From the NCBI GenBank assembly GCA_019429465.1, contig JAHYIV010000007.1, positions 1 to 64,000 on the forward strand: a stretch of DNA of 64,000 bases, written 5' to 3'. The position numbers and the translations under genes were made by a program. Below the pieces are notes generated by a model. The model did no database searches and was not told the origin of the DNA. It saw nothing but the letters and a program-made list of their open reading frames with translations. Position 1 is the stretch's first letter. Each line of letters opens with the position of its first letter. Source of the DNA: Desulfoarculaceae bacterium (GTDB taxonomy: Bacteria; Desulfobacterota; Desulfobulbia; Desulfobulbales; Desulfocapsaceae). Below are positions 58,501-64,000 of this stretch, piece by piece.

Positions 58501-58711
58501 GCTGGCTCTGGCCAGCGGGGCGGGATCAGGGGCGCAACGGGCCATTGGTACCGGCGTGCTGGGCGGGATGATCACCTCAACCTTTCTGGTCATTTTATTC
58601 GCGCCGCTCTTTTACGTGCTGATCTATAAGGTGCTGGGAAGATACAGAAAGAAAGTAACCATCGCACATCATATTGAAGAAACGACCCCAGGGGGGCACG
58701 CGCATGAATAG
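55526..58711 (+). CDS. RND multidrug efflux pump, HAE1 family (AcrB/MexB type)
   Basis: 1061 residues, with AAGGAGG 6 bases before the ATG. It begins MLSRFFLERPVFAWVIAIIM, has 12 helices and two large periplasmic loops. Proton-relay residues are present: the Asp-Asp pair in GLLVDDAIVVVENVERIM and the Lys in TTKNAILIVQF. It exports hydrophobic compounds, driven by the proton gradient. It overlaps the outer-membrane factor gene by 8 bases. Confidence 0.96.
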   Translation: MLSRFFLERPVFAWVIAIIMMTAGGLAIYNLPIAQYPPIAPPSIAIDSFFPGASGETVENTVTQIIEQKMTGLDDMLYLSGTSSSSGASRVELTFAPGTDPDVAWSKVQNKLQLAMASLPDVVQRSGVKVSKSTRNFLMIVSLISEDGSMNGNDLRDYAQSNLEKILSRVPGVGEVENFGSQYAMRVWVNPDKLNSYNLTMEDVILALRAYNVEISAGQLGGAPAMEGQRLNAAIIVQHLLQTPEEFAAIPIRINPDGSTVRVKDIGRTELGTERSDIVANYNGKPAAGLAIRQAAGANALETADAVKQKLVEMSQYFPPGMKVIYPYDTTPFTKVAIDEVVRTLFEAVLLVFLIMYLFMGNLRATLIPTIAVPIVLLGTLGILALFGFTINMLTMFAMVLAIGLLVDDAIVVVENVERIMTEEGLSPKEATAKSMDQITSALIGIGLVLSAVFGPMAFFPGSTGVIYRQFSVTVISSMLLSVVVALVLTPVLCATMLKPIPKGHEPSDNAIWFLRPFFRWFDRTFFRARAHYVTWVGRVLAKKLRYLFLFVLIVVAMAYLFQRMPTSYIPDEDQGILMVMAMLPSGSTLEQTETVINKVKDHFLEQEKEGVDSIMTIAGMSFSGDGQNMAMGFVKLKDWNLRQRPDLTVGAIAGRAMGSFSQIKEAMVFAFPPPPVIELGMATGFDLQLQDRSGLGHKQLMEVRNQLLGMAAQDPRLVRVRPNSMEDVAEYHIDVDWDKAGALGISINSIHNTIAASFGSAYVNDFIQGGRVKKVYAQADAPYRMLPQDLEKLYLRNNVGKMVPLSSFASGRWATGSPKLERFNGFPSINIWGEPAPGRSSGEAMAAMEEIIAKLPQGIGHAWTGLSYQERMAGSQAPLLYAFSIFAIFLCLAALYESWPIPISILLTMPLGVIGGVIASSMRGMPNDVYFQIGLLTTLGLTTKNAILIVQFARARIDEGEGLIEATLEAAKLRLRPIIMTSMAFGFGILPLALASGAGSGAQRAIGTGVLGGMITSTFLVILFAPLFYVLIYKVLGRYRKKVTIAHHIEETTPGGHAHE

Positions 58712-60170
58712 ACGACTCTTGTTGCTTTTGGCCGGTGTCGGCCTCATTGTCGGTGGCTGTTCTCTGGCCCCCAGATACGAACAACCTCAGGCGCCGATTC
58801 CAGACCAGTGGCCGCAGGGCGAGGCCTACCAGACCATCCGAAACACATCCTCTGCGCCGAACATCCCGGAGCTCTCCCGGCAGGATTTTTTTGCCGATGC
58901 CAAGCTCATACAGGTCATCGAACTTGCCCTGGCCAACAACCTGGATCTGCGGCTGGCAGCCCTGAACGTGGAACGAGCGCGCGCCATGTATGGCATTCAA
59001 CGGGCAGAATTATTGCCCTCGGTGAACGCTGCCGGCGGGGGCGGCAAGCAGCGCCTTTCCGCCGACCTGATCAACCCCGGGGATGCAAGGACACGCGAAC
59101 AGTACAGCCTTGATCTGGGTGTTGCTGCCTGGGAAATCGATTTCTTCGGCCGTATTCGCAACTTGAGTGACCAGGTACTGGAAGAATACCTGGCCACGGA
59201 TGAGGCCAGGCGTGGCGCCCAGATCATGCTGGTGGCCGAGGTTGCCAAGGTCTACCTCACCCTGGCTGCGGACCGGGAACACCTGAAATTAGGTCGATCC
59301 ACCCTTGAAAGCCAACAAGCCGCCTACGGCTTGATACAAAAACGGTATGATGTCGGGGTTGCAACCGAGCTTGATCTGCGTCGGGCCCAAGTCCCGATGG
59401 ATACGGCCACAGGAGATATCGCCCGCTATACGCAACTGGTGGCGCAGGATCAAAATGCCCTGCATCTTCTTGCTGGTTCTCCGGTGCCGGAGGAACTGCT
59501 GCCGGCTGATCTTAAGAGCATCACCCTGCCCCGGGAGATTTCTCCGGGGCTGTCCTCCGAGGTGCTTTTGCTGCGACCTGACATTGTGGCGGCGGAACAT
59601 CGCCTCAAGGGGGCCTATGCCTTTATCGGCGCGGCCAGGGCCGCCTTCTTTCCCCGCATTTCGCTGACCAGCTCGATTGGCACCGCCAGCAATGAGCTTT
59701 CAGGTCTCTTCGGCTCGGGGACAGACACCTGGGGCTTCACGCCGCGGATCATTATGCCCATTTTTGACGCCCGCGTCTGGGCCGCACTGCGGGTCAGCAA
59801 GGCCGACCGGGAAATCATCCTGACCCAGTATGAGAAGGCAATTCAGACAGCCTTCAGAGAGGTTGCCGATGCCCTTGCCGTGCAGGGTACAATAGAGCAG
59901 CAGGTCGCGGCGCAACAATCGCTGGTCTATGCCGTTGCAGAAACATATCGGCTCGCCGATATACGCTACACGGAAGGAATTGACAGTTACCTCAGCGTCC
60001 TTGATGCGCAACGCTCCCATTTTGCGGCGCAGCAGGCGCTTGTGGCGCTCCGGTTGGCCAAATCCGCCAATCGGGTGCGATTATATGCAGTATTGGGCGG
60101 AGGCGGGGAGCAGTCTGGCGCGTCCCTGGACAGTAGTGGCGATGAAACCAGAAAGAGGAATGGTGAATAA
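58704..60170 (+). CDS. Outer-membrane efflux lipoprotein (OprM/NodT family)
   Basis: 488 residues from ATG 58704 (GGGGGG upstream), overlapping the pump gene. The lipoprotein signal ends IVGGC (Cys19). The two OEP repeats with long coiled coils are visible (LNVERARAMYGIQRAELLPSV; TYRLADIRYTEGIDSYLSVL). It forms the trimeric exit duct of the efflux system. Confidence 0.95.
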   Translation: MNRRLLLLLAGVGLIVGGCSLAPRYEQPQAPIPDQWPQGEAYQTIRNTSSAPNIPELSRQDFFADAKLIQVIELALANNLDLRLAALNVERARAMYGIQRAELLPSVNAAGGGGKQRLSADLINPGDARTREQYSLDLGVAAWEIDFFGRIRNLSDQVLEEYLATDEARRGAQIMLVAEVAKVYLTLAADREHLKLGRSTLESQQAAYGLIQKRYDVGVATELDLRRAQVPMDTATGDIARYTQLVAQDQNALHLLAGSPVPEELLPADLKSITLPREISPGLSSEVLLLRPDIVAAEHRLKGAYAFIGAARAAFFPRISLTSSIGTASNELSGLFGSGTDTWGFTPRIIMPIFDARVWAALRVSKADREIILTQYEKAIQTAFREVADALAVQGTIEQQVAAQQSLVYAVAETYRLADIRYTEGIDSYLSVLDAQRSHFAAQQALVALRLAKSANRVRLYAVLGGGGEQSGASLDSSGDETRKRNGE

Positions 60171-60276
60171 AATTGGAGGTGTTTTTTAGTGCAACGATGC
60201 GCTATAATGCATCGTCATGAGGTGCTGCGCCTCGAATTTGAATCTGTCTCCCGTAATAAATACTCAGGAGAAAACC

Positions 60277-63200
60277 TTGCTCTCATCATCCTCCACTTCT
60301 CCGCTCTCTCTGTCTCTCTTTCTGCTCCTGTCTCTGCCGTTACTCTTCCTTTTGTTCCCGGCAGCTCCGGCAGCTGCCGGCGTCCCTTCGTACGAACTTG
60401 CCATCTCCTTTCAGCCGGAAGAACAGACAATGAGCGGCACCGCCCATATCTCGCTGCCAGCCGGCCAGGAGCTCATCCTCTATCTGGATGAAGTATCAGT
60501 TACCGGTATCATGATCACCAGGAAGGGGCAGGAGAAAACATCCATACCCATCCCGAACGAGAACCATCTCCATCTCCTGGCCACCGATGAAGCACGGGAT
60601 ATTTTCATCTCCTATACCAAGCAGATCCCGGATGACGCCCCTGACAACATGATCAGTGAGCAGGGTATCGTTCTCACCAGCAGGTGGCACCCCATCCCGG
60701 ACCGGAACATGCAATTCAAACTTACGGCCATGCTTCCCAGGGGATTCAAGGCCATTAGCGAAGCAGATACCCTGACCTATTCTTCATTCAATCCCCAGAC
60801 GTCCTTTTCCTTTTCACAGCCTGTCCAATCCATTCATTTTATCGCCGGCCCCTACATTATAAAAAAACTCAAGATCCGAGAAGATCTCCTGATCTCCACC
60901 TGGTTTTTCAAAGAAGACGCCTCCTTGAGCAACGACTATCTGGACGCGGCCGCCCGCTATATCAAGAGTTATGAACAGGAGATCGGCACTTTTCCCTACA
61001 ATCACTATGCCATTGTCGCCAACCGCCTGCCCAGCGGCTTCGGGATGCCCACCTTTACCCTGCTGGGACAACAGGTGCTCCGTCTGCCGTTCATCAAGGA
61101 TATCTCACTGGGCCACGAGATTCTGCACTCCTGGTTTGGCAACAGCATCAATGTGCGTCCCGATTCAGGGAACTGGAGTGAGGGATTGACCAGCTATCTT
61201 GCCGACTACGCCTATGCCGAGGACCAAGGGCAGGGGGCTGCCCACCGTCAAGAATCGATCATCAACTATCTGAGCTATGTCTCCCCGCAGACCGTTATCC
61301 CCCTGGGCGACTTCCGATCCGCAAGCCACAATCAGCCCATGGCCAAGGCTATACGGGCCGTGGGCTATAACAGGGGGGCCATGCTCTTTCATGAGTTGAG
61401 AGGGGTCGTGGGCCCGGAACCATTTCTGGAGGGAGTGCGGCAACTCTACCAGAAATACCGGGGACAGGAGATCTCATGGGAGGAGATCAAGACCAGTTTT
61501 GAACAGGCTGCAAACCAGGACCTGCAGGAATTTTTCCAGGAACGACTGACCCTTCTGGACATCCCTGATCTTTCCATTGCTAATATCCAGACCGATAACC
61601 GCCAGGCCCGGAGTTTACTCACCTTTACCGTAGAGCAGCGCAGCGAGACGCCATTTACCCTGGCCCTGCCCATAGTGGTCAAGACCACGCAGGGTGAACA
61701 GCGTTTTTTATATACCCTCTCCCAGCCACAGACAACCATTACCCTGGCGGTGGACGGTCCGCCGACGGAACTTGTCATCGATCCCGATCACGATCTGCTG
61801 CGGGTGTTGACCCCCAAGGAAATGCCGCCGGTCTGGTCCCGTTTTCTCGGGGCCCCTGACAAGACCATCGTTGTTGAATCTGAGAGCGCCGCCGAGATCT
61901 TCGCCCCCCTGTTGCAGACCCTTGTTGACGACTCCTGGAAGATCATGGCTGGCGATCAGGTCCGCAACCAGGATCTGGCCACGGGAACCTTCCTCTTTCT
62001 GGGCATCAACGGACCTGCCAGCCGCTCACTCTTTGCCACTCCGGATCATTCACCACAGGGATTCACCCTGGATGTCCGTGCCAACCCCTTGAACCCAAGC
62101 CAGGTTGCCGTCCTCATGAGCAGCAGCAGCGCTGCCGAAACAGCGGCTGCCCTGCCGAAACTCCCCCACTACGGAAAATATTCCCGGCTCCATTTTCAAC
62201 AAGGGCAAATCAAGGAAAAGACCATCAGTGCCAGTGACTCCGGCATCCATTTTATTCTGGAACAGTTACCTGCGGGCGGGTCGGTTTCTGAACTGGACTC
62301 CTTTGACGCCATCATCGACCAATTAAACCAGTACCGGGTCATCTATGTAGGAGAAAACCACACCTCAATGGCAGATCACCTGCTCCAGTTCAGGATCATC
62401 GAGGCCCTGCACCGGAAGAATCCGGATCTGGCCATCGGCATGGAGATGTTTCCCGGCACAAGTCAGGTAGCCCTTGATGCCTACATCAATGATGAGACGA
62501 TCAGCGAGCAGGATTTCCTCCGCGACTCCCGCTATTTTGAGGTATGGCGTTATGACTGGCGCTTTTTCCGTGCTATTTTCAACTATGCCCGCAGACACAA
62601 GATTCCGGTGATCGGCCTCAATCTGGAAAGAGAGATTGTCAGCAAGGTCTTTGCCGACGGCCATACTGACAACTTGAGTGCGGAACAAAAAACGACACTG
62701 CCCGAGAGTCGCAACCTCGATCTCCCGGGATATACCGAGAGGCTGGGTGAGATTCATGGATTTCATAGCCAGAACGAACAGGCAAAAAAGGGGCTGTTGA
62801 CCGGTTTCATCCAGTCTCAGGCCATATGGGACGACACTATGGCCGCAACAGCAGCCCGGTTTTTAACAGCTCACACCACCACCCGGATGGTGATCCTGGC
62901 AGGCTCCCAACACACCCGCAAAGATTCGGGGATTCCACCACGGATGGCAAGCAGACTGAAGGTAAGCCAGGCCTCGGTGCTTAATCTCAGCGCTGAGGAT
63001 ACACCGGCAGACATTGCCCAGACGACGGATTTCTTTTTTCTGGCCCCCCCTGTCTCCCTGGAACCTGGCGGTAAGATGGGACTGGTGCTTGACGTGCAGG
63101 AAGGCGAGAAGAGAGGAATGAAGATCAGCGATATCAGCCCGCTAGGCAAGGCCGGTCAAGCAGGAGTGCAAAAGGATGATATCCTGATTGCCATAAATAA

Positions 63201-63366
63201 CTCTGCCATCAGTTCAATGGCGGATATCCACCTTATTCTCCTGGATAAAAAGGCGGGGGACCATGTCACATTGCGCCTCCTGCGCCCAAACAAACGACAG
63301 CAACAAGAAGAAAAAGAGGTGGACCTGGAACTCTTCAACCCGGAGATGACCAGACCGGCCCACTGA
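60277..63366 (+). CDS. Exported M1 aminopeptidase-ChaN-PDZ fusion protein
   Basis: 1029 residues from a TTG start at 60277, chosen because AGGAG lies 6 bases upstream and a normal signal peptide follows (SLFLLLSLPLLFLLF...AAAG); an ATG at 60217 gives a poorer N-terminus. Residues about 30-520 resemble M1 metallopeptidases with the zinc motif HEILH (about 280-284) and the downstream NWSEG Glu. Residues about 675-900 form a ChaN domain (Tiki/haem-binding superfamily: VIYVGENHTS, GMEMF). A C-terminal PDZ domain ends the protein. Likely periplasmic or lipid-exposed peptidase. It follows the efflux operon but is probably independent of it. Confidence 0.82.
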   Translation: MLSSSSTSPLSLSLFLLLSLPLLFLLFPAAPAAAGVPSYELAISFQPEEQTMSGTAHISLPAGQELILYLDEVSVTGIMITRKGQEKTSIPIPNENHLHLLATDEARDIFISYTKQIPDDAPDNMISEQGIVLTSRWHPIPDRNMQFKLTAMLPRGFKAISEADTLTYSSFNPQTSFSFSQPVQSIHFIAGPYIIKKLKIREDLLISTWFFKEDASLSNDYLDAAARYIKSYEQEIGTFPYNHYAIVANRLPSGFGMPTFTLLGQQVLRLPFIKDISLGHEILHSWFGNSINVRPDSGNWSEGLTSYLADYAYAEDQGQGAAHRQESIINYLSYVSPQTVIPLGDFRSASHNQPMAKAIRAVGYNRGAMLFHELRGVVGPEPFLEGVRQLYQKYRGQEISWEEIKTSFEQAANQDLQEFFQERLTLLDIPDLSIANIQTDNRQARSLLTFTVEQRSETPFTLALPIVVKTTQGEQRFLYTLSQPQTTITLAVDGPPTELVIDPDHDLLRVLTPKEMPPVWSRFLGAPDKTIVVESESAAEIFAPLLQTLVDDSWKIMAGDQVRNQDLATGTFLFLGINGPASRSLFATPDHSPQGFTLDVRANPLNPSQVAVLMSSSSAAETAAALPKLPHYGKYSRLHFQQGQIKEKTISASDSGIHFILEQLPAGGSVSELDSFDAIIDQLNQYRVIYVGENHTSMADHLLQFRIIEALHRKNPDLAIGMEMFPGTSQVALDAYINDETISEQDFLRDSRYFEVWRYDWRFFRAIFNYARRHKIPVIGLNLEREIVSKVFADGHTDNLSAEQKTTLPESRNLDLPGYTERLGEIHGFHSQNEQAKKGLLTGFIQSQAIWDDTMAATAARFLTAHTTTRMVILAGSQHTRKDSGIPPRMASRLKVSQASVLNLSAEDTPADIAQTTDFFFLAPPVSLEPGGKMGLVLDVQEGEKRGMKISDISPLGKAGQAGVQKDDILIAINNSAISSMADIHLILLDKKAGDHVTLRLLRPNKRQQQEEKEVDLELFNPEMTRPAH

Positions 63367-63453
63367 TCACCTCTTCCGAGCCCGCAGCACTTCTTGAATT
63401 TCTTGCCGCTGCCACCCATGGCAGGGATCGTTGCGGCCAGGCTTTGGCACCCT

Positions 63454-63870
63454 TCATTCGCCAGGAAAGGGATCATCCCTGATGTCGCCATCAATATAGA
63501 ACCATTGACCCTCCTCTTGCACAAAACGACTGACTTCATGCAGTCGCCAGACATTCTCCCGGGAAAACGAGGTCGCGATGAATTCAACCACGCCCCGACA
63601 ATCACTCTCCATCCCCTTTTCAATACGGACAATATGAAGGCCACGCCATTCAGGGATGGCGGCAGGATCAATTGTATCGGGCCTGGTTGAGGAATGCCAT
63701 GACCTGAGCAGGTAGGCAATATCCCGGACCACATAGGCGGTATAACGTGACCGCATCAATGCTTCAGCCGTAGAGGCCGGATGAGCACCGGAAAGCAATT
63801 GCTCGCAGCACTCAGCGTATGGTCTTCCCGAGTGGCAAGGGCAGTTATTGGTATCGGTCATATCGGTCAT
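63454..63870 (-). CDS. YchJ-family SEC-C motif protein, C-terminal zinc motif decayed
   Basis: About 138 residues from ATG 63870 (ATG 63933 is also in frame and would add a hydrophobic leader). The N-terminal SEC-C zinc motif CPCHSG...CCEQLL and the YchJ middle domain (AEALMRSRYTAYVV, FYIDGDI) are intact. The usual second SEC-C motif is broken: a TGA stop at 63454-63456 is followed in frame by RVPKPGRNDPC, then one extra base shifts the frame to GSGKKFKKCCG. The truncated protein may still fold; the second zinc site is lost. Confidence 0.8.
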   Translation of the reverse strand: MTDMTDTNNCPCHSGRPYAECCEQLLSGAHPASTAEALMRSRYTAYVVRDIAYLLRSWHSSTRPDTIDPAAIPEWRGLHIVRIEKGMESDCRGVVEFIATSFSRENVWRLHEVSRFVQEEGQWFYIDGDIRDDPFPGE

Positions 63871-63935
63871 AGCAAAGAGTTGGTACAACAAAGGAAGAAA
63901 GAGCAGAAGTATCTCTGCACCATCAGAGGTCATCT

Positions 63936-64000
63936 TTATCCGTGTTTTATCTTCAGAAACAGGACAGCCAGGCAGAGCGCGAGACTGATTCCATTTGCCA
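63936..64000 (-). CDS. C-terminal fragment of a membrane protein (cut by window edge)
   Basis: The minus strand enters from the right edge with a 20-codon open frame, ANGISLALCLAVLFLKIKHG, ending in TAA at 63936. The hydrophobic helix followed by a short basic tail is typical of the end of an integral membrane protein. Too little is visible to name it. Confidence 0.35.
   Translation of the reverse strand, partial: ANGISLALCLAVLFLKIKHG

Noticed and set aside
63454..63456. TGA in the YchJ gene as a selenocysteine codon
   Set aside because: No SECIS-like hairpin was evident and the downstream motif is additionally frameshifted, so decay is simpler.

Overview
The window looks like a chromosome segment of an anaerobic Desulfobacterota (former Deltaproteobacteria), most likely a member of the Desulfobulbales. 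The reasons are the nikKMLQ-type nickel importer, a class I Fe-S fumarase, a group 4 hydrogenase-related (Ehr) complex, an 11-subunit complex I without the NADH module, a cytoplasmic polysulfide/thiosulfate-type molybdoenzyme, and many short palindromic repeats and MITEs. The taxonomic placement is inference from gene content only.

Layout. 0.4-1.4 kb: a zinc-ribbon membrane protein with a 14-residue repeat region. 1.5-5.3 kb: nikR and an ECF-type nickel importer (nikM, nikL, nikK, nikQ) without its ATPase gene, interrupted by two repeat elements. 5.5-8.6 kb: a CbbQ/CbbO-like MoxR ATPase and VWA pair. 8.8-13.3 kb (minus strand): class I fumarase, a CPA1-type cation/proton antiporter with a TrkA-N domain, and a left-handed beta-helix protein. 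13.7-22.8 kb: lon, mltG, a PEP-synthase-like protein with an unassigned C-terminal half, a dual-specificity phosphatase fused to a YkgJ-like Cys domain, and a sigma54 response regulator. 23.1-25.6 kb: a small membrane protein, a PAS histidine kinase and a single-domain response regulator.

25.6-38.5 kb: a polysulfide/thiosulfate-reductase-like molybdoenzyme and a four-cluster ferredoxin lead directly into nuoABCDHIJKLMN. nuoE, nuoF and nuoG are absent, so the molybdoenzyme and ferredoxin are the obvious candidate electron-transfer module for this complex I. A GAF-GAF-PAS protein ending in a histidine phosphotransfer domain without an ATPase follows.

40.9-49.8 kb: an LCIB-like (beta-carbonic-anhydrase-type) protein followed by six genes of an Ehr complex (HyfB-, HyfC-, HyfE-, HyfF-, HyfG- and fused HyfH/HyfI-like). 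The large subunit has lost both NiFe-ligand CxxC motifs. Carbonic-anhydrase-like protein next to proton-pumping antiporter subunits recalls the DAB/Mps logic of energy-coupled CO2 hydration and is the most interesting candidate system here; the functional link is a hypothesis.

49.8-53.5 kb: repeat and insertion-sequence debris around a NosL-domain outer-membrane beta-barrel gene whose signal peptide appears frameshifted, and an IS3-family transposase cut into two halves of opposite orientation. 53.6-60.2 kb: a TetR regulator and a complete tripartite RND efflux operon. 60.3-63.4 kb: a large exported M1 peptidase-ChaN-PDZ fusion. 63.4-64.0 kb: a YchJ/SEC-C protein with a decayed C-terminal zinc motif, and the tail of a membrane protein.

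Four repeat families recur: an IS66-like MITE (GTAA ends, 8-bp target duplications; copies at 3475 and 20127), a second MITE (8625 and 40553), a ~77-bp hairpin element with 24-bp arms (13377, 28224, 49788) and a REP-like palindrome (3341). No tRNA, rRNA or CRISPR array was seen.
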